DNA of 64,000 nt from JAKQEM01 sp964391185 (GTDB lineage Bacteria > Patescibacteriota > Gracilibacteria > Peribacterales > Peribacteraceae). This document shows, in pieces, positions 34,946-43,020 of this stretch. The translations under genes and the position numbers were made by a program. The stretch covers positions 173,309 to 237,308 of the forward strand of contig CAYMIX010000001.1 in assembly GCA_964391185.1 (NCBI GenBank), given 5' to 3'. The notes below the pieces were generated by a model. It was not told where the DNA came from. It saw nothing but the letters and a program-made list of their open reading frames with translations, and ran no database searches. Each line of letters starts with the position of its first letter. Position 1 is the first letter of the stretch.

Positions 34946-36144
34946 TTTTCAAATACATTTTCCCGCAGCAAGATGCGAGAACCGAAGGAGCGCCTGTCAT
35001 GTTACAGATGCAGGATGCAACATTGAGCGTGGGTAACGCGCCGATTGTGGTCATCAAAAATAATACGAACCAAACGTTGACGATTCCAAACCGCTGCCCG
35101 AAGCCAGTCTTCGATGTATTTACCGTAGGGGATCAGAACCAATTAAAAGACATTACATCGGATCAGATCGTCACAGATTGTCTGGAAGTAGAGCCGATCG
35201 AAGCAGGGGATTCGGTGAAGGTAGATCTTGCTGCGTGGAAGCAATCGATGTTCAGCACGGTTGGAACATATGAGGTTGAGCTTCCCATTCAATTGGGTAC
35301 AGGATCATTGGCTACAGGAAGTGGTGCGATGGCATCTGACAATAGCCAATATCGCGAAGGCATTATCACACGCTTTGTTATCAGTGAGCCTGGGTTCTTC
35401 GTGAAAATCTTCCGTGCATTCATCAGTAAGCCGATCCTGAATGCGTTTATTTTCGTTGCAGCGCATTTGCCCGGTCACAGTCTCGGCTGGACGATTATTA
35501 TCATCACGTTGGCCGTGAAGTTGTTGCTCTTTATCCCGACGCAACACGCGCTCGAAGGACAAAAGAAAATGCAGTTACTGCAGCCAAAATTCGAGGAAAT
35601 TCGCCGCACGTATAAAGATAATCCAACAAAGATGCAGGAAGAAACGATGAAGGTATGGAAGGAGCACAAAGTGAATCCCTTCCAGGCGTGCCTCCCGATG
35701 CTTGTGCAATTCCCCGTGCTTATCGGTCTCTTTTATGTGATCCGCGACGGAATGCACTTAGGCCTCAGCAAACATTTGATTTATCCGTTGTATCAAGACC
35801 TCAGCTGGACGTTTAATACATCATTCTTTGGCTTAGACCTTACAAAACCGTACGTTTATTTGTTCCCGCCGTTGCTGGTCGCATTGCAGTTTATACAGAT
35901 GAAACTCAGCTTCATGATTGCCGATAAAAAGAAGGCGAAGCAAATCGCTGAGAAAACCACTCCTCAGGCTGATACTCCTCAAGAAATTCAGCAGCGATTG
36001 ATGCTCTACTTGCTCCCACTCGTCATTGGATTCTTCTCGATCAAGTTCCCATCGGCGGTTTCTGTGTATTGGGGAATATCGACGGTGTTTGCGATCGGGC
36101 AACAGCTTATTGTCAACCGCGAGCATATCAACGTTCGTGCTTAA
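34864..36144 (+). CDS. yidC: Membrane protein insertase YidC
   Basis: The 426-residue insertase has an N-terminal helix (about 12-31), a beta-rich external domain (about 50-170), and the conserved core: LGWTIIIITLAVKLLLFIPT, cytoplasmic coiled hairpin KKMQLLQPKFEEIRRTYKD, and CLPMLVQFPVLIGLFYVIRD. It inserts membrane proteins with or without Sec. The external domain is unusual for Gram-positive-type YidC but shorter than the proteobacterial one. It overlaps rnpA by 82 bases. Confidence 0.95.
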   Translation: MAETTKRSSRIWDFALILAVAFLGSQLIFKYIFPQQDARTEGAPVMLQMQDATLSVGNAPIVVIKNNTNQTLTIPNRCPKPVFDVFTVGDQNQLKDITSDQIVTDCLEVEPIEAGDSVKVDLAAWKQSMFSTVGTYEVELPIQLGTGSLATGSGAMASDNSQYREGIITRFVISEPGFFVKIFRAFISKPILNAFIFVAAHLPGHSLGWTIIIITLAVKLLLFIPTQHALEGQKKMQLLQPKFEEIRRTYKDNPTKMQEETMKVWKEHKVNPFQACLPMLVQFPVLIGLFYVIRDGMHLGLSKHLIYPLYQDLSWTFNTSFFGLDLTKPYVYLFPPLLVALQFIQMKLSFMIADKKKAKQIAEKTTPQADTPQEIQQRLMLYLLPLVIGFFSIKFPSAVSVYWGISTVFAIGQQLIVNREHINVRA

Positions 36145-36222
36145 CGAAATGATCGTTCTTCGTTGATTCGTTCTTCGTATATATCTTTATTTTTGCTATG
36201 AAACTTCTACAATCTTCAACTG

Positions 36223-36525
36223 ATGGAAAACCATGAGTATGCCAAGGGCACTCCTTATTCAAACCGAGCGCTTCGCACTATTGTGGTATGGCCAAAGCAA
36301 GAAGGATTAACTTTTCGTCCTGACAGTGAAGTGATGTTAAGTTGCTTTGAAGAGACATTCCTTCAGGAATTCACTGACAAAAGATTTGCAATTATATTAT
36401 CCAGACTTACTGAATCGCAGATTTTAGAGATAAAAAAGACGCTTGGATATGTGAAGGGCCCTAGTGCTCAGTCGTGTCATGATAATGCTCGGTCAGCAAT
36501 TTTTTGTCTCCTTGGAGAGCATTAA
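36223..36525 (+). CDS. Hypothetical protein (100 aa) within S23 element #3
   Basis: This is a small soluble alpha/beta protein with no recognised family (RTIVVWPKQEGLTFRPDSEV, ESQILEIKKTLGYVKG). TACAAT ends nine bases before the ATG. Its TAA stop overlaps the stop of the convergent S23 gene. Being inside the repeat frame, it may be cargo of the element. Confidence 0.6.
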   Translation: MENHEYAKGTPYSNRALRTIVVWPKQEGLTFRPDSEVMLSCFEETFLQEFTDKRFAIILSRLTESQILEIKKTLGYVKGPSAQSCHDNARSAIFCLLGEH

Positions 36526-36953
36526 ACTGCCTGGTGTTCTGTAGCATTCGCATTCTTAAAAGTACGCTTTAGTGATTCATTTGTAGACTGAAGATGGTGT
36601 ATCAGTTTGGCCAGCATACTGCCGACCTTCTTTGTTCTATCAGATATTTCTTTTAATTCTTGTTCTGAGATATATCCTTCATCAAGTGCATCATATAAAT
36701 GTGCACGTACTTCGGCTGAAGAACGCTTCGCATAGCCAAGAAATAGAATAAATTCTTTTGAAGTTAAAGAATCGTTACCTTCGGCAATATTTGCAGTAAT
36801 AGAGCGGGCCGATCGTATTATTTGGTCTATAAATGTGTAGTCATGTTTCAAAAGAGCACGCTTACAAATTTCACGAATGCTTCTTACTAAGATGCGTGCT
36901 TCTTTCCATACAGTCATTTCTTCAAAATCGCGGAATTGAGTCATATCTGTCAT
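36522..36953 (-). CDS. Four-helix-bundle S23-family protein, copy 3
   Basis: The 143-residue product MTDMTQFRDFEEMTVWKEARIL... is the closest relative of copy 2. ARSITANIAEGNDSLTS and FLGYAKRSSAEVRAHLYDALD are the family motifs. Upstream lies GCTTTAGTGCACTAAAGAGC, the leader shared by S23 copies. Stop codons of this gene and the convergent 100-aa gene share bases. Confidence 0.9.
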   Translation of the reverse strand: MTDMTQFRDFEEMTVWKEARILVRSIREICKRALLKHDYTFIDQIIRSARSITANIAEGNDSLTSKEFILFLGYAKRSSAEVRAHLYDALDEGYISEQELKEISDRTKKVGSMLAKLIHHLQSTNESLKRTFKNANATEHQAV

Positions 36954-37037
36954 TCAAGCACATTTCTATCGCAAAATCTGCTTTAGCTCTTTAGTGCACT
37001 AAAGCAACTTGCGAAGAACGAATCAACGAACCACGTA

Positions 37038-38102
37038 TTATGCGACAGTCACTTTGTCACAGAGGTAAACATCCTGAATCGCTTTGAGGATCTCCACGCC
37101 TTCATCCATAGGCTTCTGGAATGCCTTGCGTCCAGAAATCAATCCTGAGCCTCCTGCACGCTTGTTGATGACCGCCGTGCGTACAGCGTCAGCGAGATCG
37201 TTATCACCGCTGGCACCGCCACTATTGATGAGCCCGATGCGTCCCATGTAACAGTTAGCCACTTGGTAACGCGTAAGGTCGATGGGGTTATCTGTGGTGA
37301 GCTGTTCATACACGCGCTTGTCGGTCTTTCCGTAGCTACTTTCTTGTCCGAGCGCGAGGTAGCCTCCGTTATTTTCCGGAAGCTTTTGTTTGATAATGTC
37401 TGCTTGGATAGTGACACCCAAATGGTTCGCCTGTCCGGTGAGGTCTGCGGAGAGGTGATAATCTTTATCTTTTTTAAATCCTGGATTTCGTGTGTAACAC
37501 CAGAGCACGGTAAATAGCCCGAGCCGATGTGCTTCAGCAAAAGCTGCACTCACCTCGGTGATCTGTCGTGTGCTTTCTGGGGATCCAAAGTAGATAGTGG
37601 CTCCTACACCAAGTGCACCCATGTCCTTGGCCTGCTGAACAGTGCCGAACATGATTTGGTCAAATTTATTAGGGTATGTGAGCAATTCATTGTGATTGAT
37701 CTTCACGATGAACGGAATTTTATCCGCATATTTCTTGCTGACGATGCCGAGCGCACCGACGGTAGACGCCACGGCGTTGCATCCGCCCTCCATGGCGAGC
37801 TTCACAATAGCCTCCGGGTCAAAGTACTCGATGTTCTTGGCGAAGCTTGCACCTGCGGAATGTTCGATGCCTTGGTCGACCGGAAGAATACTGAGATAGC
37901 CCGTACCTCCGAGCCGTCCATGATGGTACAAATCTTTCAGATGCTTCTGCACCTTGCTTGGGCGATCGCTCGCAGCAAACACTTCTTCCACTGTATCCAT
38001 GGAGGGTAGGTGGAGGCTCTTCTTGGAGATGGTCGCGCATTTATGCGTCAAAAGGTCTTTGTGTGAGCCGAGAAGTTCTTCGATTTCTTTGTAACCAAGC
38101 AT
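37038..38102 (-). CDS. fbaB: Class I fructose-bisphosphate aldolase (FbaB/DhnA type)
   Basis: The 354-residue glycolytic enzyme cleaves fructose 1,6-bisphosphate through a Schiff-base Lys. LPVDQGIEHSAGASF, the IVKINHNELL Lys region, GALGVGATIYFGSPES and the C-terminal INSGGASGDNDL phosphate loop are visible. This archaeal-type class I enzyme is common in CPR. The gene starts far from any SD, and its stop adjoins S23 element #3. Confidence 0.92.
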   Translation of the reverse strand: MLGYKEIEELLGSHKDLLTHKCATISKKSLHLPSMDTVEEVFAASDRPSKVQKHLKDLYHHGRLGGTGYLSILPVDQGIEHSAGASFAKNIEYFDPEAIVKLAMEGGCNAVASTVGALGIVSKKYADKIPFIVKINHNELLTYPNKFDQIMFGTVQQAKDMGALGVGATIYFGSPESTRQITEVSAAFAEAHRLGLFTVLWCYTRNPGFKKDKDYHLSADLTGQANHLGVTIQADIIKQKLPENNGGYLALGQESSYGKTDKRVYEQLTTDNPIDLTRYQVANCYMGRIGLINSGGASGDNDLADAVRTAVINKRAGGSGLISGRKAFQKPMDEGVEILKAIQDVYLCDKVTVA

Positions 38103-38186
38103 GTGTGAACAGGGGAAAGATCGGGGGTTAGGCTAGCACGAATGAATTATCTCGACCATATCGAGGATGAAATTCTTGAAACTATG

Positions 38187-38214
38187 TTGATTTTGTTTTA
38201 CATATGATTATAGT
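38187..38214 (+). promoter_or_regulatory. Promoter of the 38220-38357 RNA
   Basis: TTGATT, a 16-base spacer, and TATAGT. The start would be near 38220. Confidence 0.6.
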
Positions 38215-38219
38215 CGCCG

Positions 38220-38357
38220 TCCCTTCCCATCCGTCGCTCTTGCAGCCATGGGAGTCTAGTTTCTATAGCTGGAACGTATAAGGACATCGTCTTTATACAC
38301 TCCTGGATGGGAAGACCCCTCGTTAGTTGCCTCCCCGGTGGCTAGCGAGGTTTTTTT
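38220..38357 (+). ncRNA. Candidate structured small RNA with terminator
   Basis: A promoter, a long folded body and a terminator occur in order with no reading frame. The outer stem is CTTCCCATCC (38223) with GGATGGGAAG (38305). An apical hairpin GTATAAGGAC/GTCTTTATAC is at 38276-38298, and GGGAGT/ACTCC lies between. The terminator is CCTCGTTAG/CTAGCGAGG plus T7 (38351-38357). A rod with an internal bubble resembles 6S RNA in outline, but it is shorter. Four GGA motifs are exposed or near loops, so CsrA sponging is another option. Both are hypotheses. Confidence 0.6.
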
Positions 38358-38368
38358 GTCGTGTTTCC

Positions 38369-38440
38369 TTGACCCGTAGCCAAAAATACGAATACTACGC
38401 GCATTCCGCTTGGTGGATACCCTTACCTAGGGTGCCAAGT
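38369..38440 (+). promoter_or_regulatory. Promoter and 5' hairpin of the 38470 cassette
   Basis: TTGACC with AATACT or ATACTA 16-17 bases on, then a CTTGG/CCAAG hairpin with inner ACCCT/AGGGT near the predicted RNA 5' end. The same promoter-hairpin-SD order recurs in other cassettes. Confidence 0.5.
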
Positions 38441-38469
38441 GGGTCACAGCTTTTTCACAGAGGCATGTC

Positions 38470-38781
38470 ATGATGACGAAGGGTGAACGCATCTCGTTCA
38501 AGCTCCGGTCGAAGGAAAGGACGATGGTCGACGGGAAGGAGTTCAAACTCCTCACCGTGAGCCAGATCATCTTCCAGTTCGACAACGGTGAGTCGATCGA
38601 GGTCCGCAACGGGCAGGAGTTCAGCGTTGGGATGGCTGTGCTCACGGCGACCCACAAGGGGAGCCATGTCGAGTTCCATGGCTGGATGAAGGTTGAGGTT
38701 CCGGACCCGGAGCCGACCCCGAAGCCGCTCAAGGCGCAGCGGCCGAGGAGGGAGAAAAAGCTGGTCACGTCTGCTCGCTGA
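38470..38781 (+). CDS. Hypothetical cassette protein (103 aa)
   Basis: This is a single gene with its own 5' hairpin, SD (AGAGG) and terminator. The product has a beta-rich body (QIIFQFDNGESIEVRNGQEF) and a Pro/Lys-rich basic tail (KPLKAQRPRREKK). No family recognised. GC-rich codon choice sets it apart from the native fbaB next to it. Confidence 0.65.
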   Translation: MMTKGERISFKLRSKERTMVDGKEFKLLTVSQIIFQFDNGESIEVRNGQEFSVGMAVLTATHKGSHVEFHGWMKVEVPDPEPTPKPLKAQRPRREKKLVTSAR

Positions 38782-38817
38782 AAACGAACGCACGAGCGCT
38801 CGTTGAGTAGATGGCAC

Positions 38818-38857
38818 AAGACCCTGCTGCACACACGTGCGGTGGGGTCTTTTTTTG
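38818..38857 (+). terminator. Terminator of the 38470 cassette
   Basis: AAGACCC pairs with GGGTCTT around a GC-rich inner hairpin; a T7 run follows. Confidence 0.85.
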
Positions 38858-38882
38858 CATGCAGTGATCCGTTCTCTTGAAG

Positions 38883-38918
38883 TGGCGGCACCAGGTGAGA
38901 AAATCTCACCCAGTGCCG
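38883..38918. other. Very stable two-part hairpin
   Basis: GGCGGCAC and GTGCCGCC enclose GGTGAGA/TCTCACC with CA bulges on both sides. No T run follows. From here to 39190 I see no convincing gene. Confidence 0.7.
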
Positions 38919-39193
38919 CCGTGACGAAGTCCTTTAAGAAGATGTAACCGGCGACATCCTATCGTCGACTACGTTCGTTCTGTGGACGTCGTAGCCAGCC
39001 TAATGCCCGAAACGATCGAGCACTTCGGCTGGACACTCGATACGCTCCCGTCTAGAGGAATGAGAACTGCAGTGAACAATGGCTCAGCATGCGGTGCTCC
39101 TTATCTCTTGAGTAGGGTGGAAATCGAACTCGTCTGCATGTGTTATTCGTAACACAAGGACGGGTCACTATCTGCATTGACCATGTGGTTTCA

Positions 39194-39529
39194 ATGATCA
39201 ACGCTCATCAATCTGCATTCGTAGTTATGCCAACCAGCGAGCTCGAAAGCAAGCTGGTTGGCGGGTGTCAGAACAAGCAGGAAGAATTACTTTTTGCCGC
39301 GGAGGATTTCAAGACGCTTCCTCTCGCGGAGCAGCCACTTCTCAAGTTGTGTGAGTGGCCGCCTGGGCAACGGCTGATTGTTGTTGCCAACCGGAGTCGA
39401 CCGAAACTGATGAGGCTGAGACGTCATAGCTTTTCTTCCCGGACTGACCTTTGCAATCGGCTATGTCACGCGTGTGACAAATCCATTTTCCGACTGCAGG
39501 TTGATATACGTTGGATGATGATGATGTGA
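39194..39529 (+). CDS. Possible small protein (111 aa), weak call
   Basis: The frame has protein-like composition in its centre (TSELESKLVGGCQNKQEELL, LKLCEWPPGQRLIVVANR), but there is no SD or good promoter, and it ends in a Met run. It could be genuine, decayed or chance. Confidence 0.3.
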   Translation: MINAHQSAFVVMPTSELESKLVGGCQNKQEELLFAAEDFKTLPLAEQPLLKLCEWPPGQRLIVVANRSRPKLMRLRRHSFSSRTDLCNRLCHACDKSIFRLQVDIRWMMMM

Positions 39530-39558
39530 AAAAACAAACACCGATCTGCATTCTTAAG

Positions 39559-39592
39559 AGATGCACCCGGAACGACGAATCGTCCCGGGTGC
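39559..39592 (-). terminator. Hairpin after the 41-aa minus-strand cassette
   Basis: CACCCGG and CCGGGTG with an inner GACGA/TCGTC form a strong stem. Confidence 0.65.
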
Positions 39593-39623
39593 GAGTTGTG
39601 GAAGGTTGTTTGGTAGGAACGTC

Positions 39624-39749
39624 CTACCGCTTGGGGCTTTGGTTCCGGCGCTTGTGGCGGTTCCGCTTGAGCGGCCTCCGGTCCCTCTGTTTGGGTTCCC
39701 GGATCAGTCCCTCAATCTTCTGCCGCATCGCGCCGATGACCTGAGTCAT
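39624..39749 (-). CDS. Small basic protein (41 aa)
   Basis: ATG 39749 follows GGAAGGGA at SD distance. The product begins MTQVIGAMRQKIEGLI and then becomes very basic (about 14 Arg/Lys in 25 residues). It is followed by a hairpin. It has the cassette layout of this region and probably binds nucleic acid, which is inference from charge only. Confidence 0.5.
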   Translation of the reverse strand: MTQVIGAMRQKIEGLIREPKQRDRRPLKRNRHKRRNQSPKR

Positions 39750-39981
39750 GATCGTCCCTTCCAAGGTAGTGGCTCTGTGCGGTTCTCCAGACGAGGAGAT
39801 CCAGATGAGATGGTAAGACACAGAACGCACATCAGTGATTGCGAGTGATGATGTGAGAGAACAATAAGGCATCTGCTCTTGCTTCATGGTTTGGGTATCC
39901 ACACTCAGTTTGGTATGACCATTATGCTATGAGAGCAGGTGCATTATTGCTCTATACGTTGCTTTCAAAGGCCAACGTTTC

Positions 39982-40001
39982 TGTACTGATGCATCAGTAC
40001 A
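39982..40001. repeat. Perfect 20-base palindrome
   Basis: TGTACTGATG/CATCAGTACA in an AT-rich gap without genes; a possible operator for a dimeric regulator. Confidence 0.5.
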
Positions 40002-40102
40002 ACTTGATCTCGGGCATCATATCCCTCATTTTCGCGATATAAAGAGAATATTTAGCACATATTGGGCAAAAGGACAGAGACGGATCTGCGATTGTAAGAA
40101 TA

Positions 40103-40132
40103 GTCAGGAGCTCCACGATGGGAGCTCCTGAC
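40103..40132 (-). terminator. Hairpin after the 57-aa minus-strand cassette
   Basis: GTCAGGAGCTC and GAGCTCCTGAC are exact inverses; few T follow on the minus strand. Confidence 0.65.
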
Positions 40133-40156
40133 AAGGTTCATCTTCAGCTTTTCCTG

Positions 40157-40330
40157 TTAGTCACCGTTCCCATGATCATCATGGGAGTCTTTCCACGTCT
40201 GTTCTTTGGCCTCCAACTCTGGCGCGTGCTGCTGGAGAGGCGGTGAGCCTTGAGCGCATTCCTGCCGCGCTGCCCGCGGGTCTTTTGTGCCATCAAACGT
40301 GGTAGGACGAGTTTCCATGAGCGTGAGCAT
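40157..40330 (-). CDS. Small acidic, Gln-rich cassette protein (57 aa)
   Basis: ATG 40330 has TGGAG six bases upstream. The product (MLTLMETRPTTFDGTKD, ending DSHDDHGNGD) is polar and likely disordered. It is a single gene with a hairpin after it. Function unknown. Confidence 0.45.
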   Translation of the reverse strand: MLTLMETRPTTFDGTKDPRAARQECAQGSPPLQQHAPELEAKEQTWKDSHDDHGNGD

Positions 40331-40404
40331 GTCTTTCTCCATCTGAAGATGTGAGTGCTTCCCTGCAACAAGATGATTCCTATTGGATCCATCGCAGGTC
40401 CGTG

Positions 40405-40438
40405 CCTGCCCACCGTAGCTCCATAGAGCGAAGGCGGG
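40405..40438. repeat. GC-rich palindromic repeat also found inside rpoB
   Basis: The body CACCGTAGCTCC...AGAGCGAAGGCGGG matches rpoB codons at 55053-55085 except for one extra base. It is of the kind scattered in CPR intergenic DNA. Confidence 0.85.
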
Positions 40439-40496
40439 TCTGCATTACTCATTGATGTGAATGATCGTTGTCAGCCTGAGCGGAGTCGAATGGCAC

Positions 40497-40529
40497 AAAA
40501 AACGCCCCGTTTTTTCTGAGGGGGGCGTT
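40497..40529 (-). terminator. Terminator pointing leftward
   Basis: AACGCCCC and GGGGCGTT form a stem; on the minus strand a T6 run follows. No matching minus-strand gene is evident to its right up to 40806, so the transcript it ends is unknown. Confidence 0.7.
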
Positions 40530-40806
40530 ATGGAGTTCGTTCGTGAAGCTTTTTTATGCGCACATCACTCCATGCCCCCGTCGATTGACGGTAATATTTG
40601 TAAGGCAGGTAATGACGTATATGAATTTCACTAATGTCAGTCTAGTACGCTTCTGCGCACTGTCAAACATAGTGCATCACTTTTTGGGAAACATCCTGTT
40701 TCTCCTTTACAGCAGCCAAAAGAGTTCTACCATGCCCGCAATCGCAGGGTGAACGACATGGAGTCATTCATCCGTTCTGATGGCGCTCTAACAAGAAAGG
40801 AACATT

Positions 40807-41016
40807 ATGAGCGCCCGAACCCTTTCTTCTGAGTCCCTCGATCGCTTGCGAAGGATCATTGTCCTTCGTGAAGTGATTGATGATCTTGGACTCCCGTCCG
40901 CGCTGCGTGCATCTGCGCTCACCATTCTATCGTCGCGGACAAAGGGAATGCCACATCTGAGAAGTCTCAACTTCCCGGATGACGAGCATTCTCGGAAGCG
41001 TCAGCGTCCCCGCTGA
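40807..41016 (+). CDS. Small basic cassette protein (69 aa)
   Basis: SD AAAGGA precedes the ATG. The product is helical and Arg-rich (LDRLRRIIVLREVIDDLGLPSAL) with a basic tail (SRKRQRPR). It has its own strong terminator. No family recognised. Confidence 0.6.
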   Translation: MSARTLSSESLDRLRRIIVLREVIDDLGLPSALRASALTILSSRTKGMPHLRSLNFPDDEHSRKRQRPR

Positions 41017-41027
41017 CACAACCCCCG

Positions 41028-41065
41028 CTGTCCTACGAGCGCTCGCGCGTAGGACAGTATTTTTT
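41028..41065 (+). terminator. Terminator of the 69-aa cassette
   Basis: CTGTCCTACG and CGTAGGACAG form a 10-bp stem with TATTTTTT after it. Confidence 0.9.
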
Positions 41066-41142
41066 CATATAAAAAAATCCCCTCACACTCGTGATGGATA
41101 CTGTGGTGTGACATGAAATGATCTGCTTTTTAAGAGAACTCT

Positions 41143-41169
41143 CCGACGCCCAGTGTGGGCGTCGGAGGT
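41143..41169 (-). terminator. Hairpin after the 64-aa minus-strand cassette
   Basis: CTCCGACGCCCA and TGGGCGTCGGAG are near-perfect inverses downstream of the minus-strand gene. Confidence 0.65.
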
Positions 41170-41191
41170 CCGTCGACTTCAACTCGCTCCG

Positions 41192-41386
41192 TCAGCCGCG
41201 ACCACAGGTCGCGAAGTCGTCCTGACGCAGGACGAGGAAGGGGCCGCGCCGGATGTACATCCGGCGGGGGAACTTCTGCTGCCGCGGCTCAGCGTGGCGC
41301 ATATCGTTATGCGACCGCTGCGGCATCGCACGTCGCGTCTTCGGCTTGCGGCGCAACATCTTCTTCCCGGGCATCGAGGTCGCCAT
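41192..41386 (-). CDS. Small, very basic cassette protein (64 aa)
   Basis: It starts after ACGGAG at SD distance. The product MATSMPGKKMLRRKPKTRR... has about 18 Arg/Lys and several His/Gln, suited to RNA or DNA binding. A TTGACA promoter lies 120 bases upstream, and the leader has a TTAGTCC/GGACTAA hairpin. Composition is GC-rich against the AT-rich promoter. Confidence 0.55.
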   Translation of the reverse strand: MATSMPGKKMLRRKPKTRRAMPQRSHNDMRHAEPRQQKFPRRMYIRRGPFLVLRQDDFATCGRG

Positions 41387-41507
41387 GGTGGAACACTCCG
41401 TCGTTCAAATAGAAGTCGAACTCCTGCATTCTTCTTAGTCCCATGGACTAAAAAAGCAGGTCATTTCTTGCTTGTCGGTGGTGCCAAAGGTCGTTTTTGG
41501 ATGTTGT

Positions 41508-41537
41508 ATAATATATAATAACTTTTCTTTGTGTCAA
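41508..41537 (-). promoter_or_regulatory. Consensus promoter (TTGACA ... TATTAT)
   Basis: On the minus strand TTGACA (41532-41537) is followed after 18 bases by TATTAT, or after 16 by TATATT. It faces the 64-aa gene. Confidence 0.7.
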
Positions 41538-41570
41538 TAGAGTGCGAGTGTACGAGAGACTACTTCAAAG

Positions 41571-41646
41571 AGGAACCTCCGCGAAAAGTTCCGCGGAGGT
41601 TCAAGAGTGCCCACTATCGCTCCTTATAGGGAGCTTCGGTGGGCAG
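41571..41646 (-). terminator. Two hairpins after the 230-aa minus-strand cassette
   Basis: TGCCCAC/GTGGGCA with inner GCTCC/GGAGC (41608-41646) and GAACCTCCGCG/CGCGGAGGTTC (41571-41601). Neither has a good T run. Confidence 0.6.
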
Positions 41647-41666
41647 TTAGGTGTTGGGTTTCAGAG

Positions 41667-42359
41667 CTAACTGACGAGAACAGACGATGCGAGCCAAAGA
41701 CGTACTTGCATGAATTTGTCCCAGTCGATGGAAAGTTGCACACGGCCGTCGTTGACCTTGAGCACCGGGCGAGACCCTTGGAGCCGTCCCTCGCTCACGA
41801 TCCGCTCTTCGCAGCGCACAACGTCACCGTAGAGGAGATCCTTCCCCTCTACCATTAGGTGACAGAGGAGCGCTGCGGCCACGAGCGCAACTGGCGCCAC
41901 CCCTTCGCCCTCACGCAAGAGTACTTCCTGTCCAAGGAACTGCCTGTTGTTGCTGCCGGGGATGGGTACGCGTAGGCGATAGATGCCGGGGGTCAACTGC
42001 CTACGGAAGAAGCGGAAGGGGAGTTGCCTGTAGCCTTCATCGATCTGCAAGAGGTTCTGCTGTGCGACCCTATCGCACGTTAGAAGGTCCTGCAGAGACC
42101 ACGGACCGACGTGGATGATCACTTCATCGGGGCCGGGCTCGGGCAGTGGAACGCTGCTGGCCTCGCCGAGGCCAAGGATCGCTGCTGCGTCGTAGGAGAA
42201 GGACGTACAACGCTTCGGCCAAGCGTCGATGACGCGCTGCACTGCCTCAGGCTTCGCCACACACAAGGCGAACCAGTTTTCCTCATTCAAGCCGGCGTCC
42301 GCGAGGATCTGGAGTGCAATCTTTCGCACATTCTGGCGTTCACCAAGAGAAAGGTCCAT
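41667..42359 (-). CDS. Hypothetical cassette protein (230 aa)
   Basis: ATG 42359 follows AAAGGAG by eight bases. The product is soluble, with an N-terminal helical part (VRKIALQILADAGLNEENWF) and a beta-rich middle (ELTP-like PFRFFRRQLTPGIYRLRVPI). No motif names a function. TTGACA lies at 42542-42547 on the minus strand, leaving a leader of about 150 bases. It is the longest gene among the 38-43 kb cassettes. Confidence 0.65.
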   Translation of the reverse strand: MDLSLGERQNVRKIALQILADAGLNEENWFALCVAKPEAVQRVIDAWPKRCTSFSYDAAAILGLGEASSVPLPEPGPDEVIIHVGPWSLQDLLTCDRVAQQNLLQIDEGYRQLPFRFFRRQLTPGIYRLRVPIPGSNNRQFLGQEVLLREGEGVAPVALVAAALLCHLMVEGKDLLYGDVVRCEERIVSEGRLQGSRPVLKVNDGRVQLSIDWDKFMQVRLWLASSVLVS

Positions 42360-42707
42360 TACCAATACTCCTTTCTGGAGTTACGAGGAACCAGTTACAC
42401 CGCTGGCTTCGGGCATGCGTCGGAACGAGGCAAGCACACTATGCACGTGGAATGCACAGAGCACTTACCTCATGCCTGTGGGCGGGCCAAAACCATAACA
42501 ATGCTCTGAAAGAACACCTGAATGATATATTAGACATAAAGTGTCAATTTGGGAACGTTCGCAGTCGAAACACAGGTTTTATTCGTCAGTATGGTCAAAA
42601 ACATGGACACGAAGCCAAAAATTAGTAATCTACCTATGTTCTCGAGCTGATGCCGGAGGTATTGGCGGACGAGAACACCGTCTGTTTTTCACGGAAGGAT
42701 GTTGATC

Positions 42708-42905
42708 ATGAAGATCAACGCAGACAAATTGATCGCCGCTCTGTTGCGGCGGTCTGGATCGTCTCTCCGCGACCTCGCGGCTGCGGATTGCGAGACGATC
42801 CTCTGGGAGTTGAAGCAGCTTGCTGCGGCTGAAGAGCACAAGGTTAAGGATCGTGTGCCCCGTAAGCATCTCTACTCCCTCGAGGGTAACGGCAAGCTCA
42901 ACTGA
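42708..42905 (+). CDS. Small helical cassette protein (65 aa)
   Basis: ATG 42708 is preceded by ACGGAAGGATGTTGATC. The AAGGATGT there matches the CsrA-binding consensus core and doubles as the SD. The product (MKINADKLIAALLRRSGSSL...) is helical and charged. Own terminator. Unknown function. Confidence 0.55.
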   Translation: MKINADKLIAALLRRSGSSLRDLAAADCETILWELKQLAAAEEHKVKDRVPRKHLYSLEGNGKLN

Positions 42906-42936
42906 CCCACCACGACAGTTTAGAGCGCTACCCTCC

Positions 42937-42981
42937 ACCGGCAGAGATTCCTGAGGATTCAGGGAACTCTGCCGGTTTTTT
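42937..42981 (+). terminator. Terminator of the 65-aa cassette
   Basis: ACCGGCAGAG and CTCTGCCGGT enclose TTCCTGA/TCAGGGAA; T6 follows. Confidence 0.92.
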
Positions 42982-43008
42982 CATGCTGCTGATCCAGCGA
43001 TCCTCCAG

Positions 43009-43014
43009 TATCAT
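43009..43014 (+). promoter_or_regulatory. -10 box (TATCAT) of cysS
   Basis: TATCAT-CGGCAC-ATG gives a leaderless cysS transcript. Confidence 0.6.
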
Positions 43015-43020
43015 CGGCAC

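Larger units (their letters stand above)
36154..37035. mobile_element. S23 element #3 framed by GTTCTTCG-type inverted repeats
   Basis: The left arm (36154-36177) has units CGTTCTT-CGTTGATT-CGTTCTTCG. The right arm (37013-37035) is GAAGAACGAATCAACGAACC. The 882-bp interval holds two convergent genes, a 100-aa protein and S23 copy 3. No transposase is seen. Confidence 0.65.

Noticed and set aside
38220..38357. SRP (4.5S) RNA
   Set aside because: The conserved GGAAGCAGCC apical motif is absent.
40543..40752. 69-aa plus-strand frame starting MKLFYAHITPC
   Set aside because: No SD, odd composition, and it crosses a region with a leftward terminator; probably chance.
38369..42981. Integron cassette array
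   Set aside because: Hairpins differ between genes, strands alternate, and no integrase or attC core is visible.
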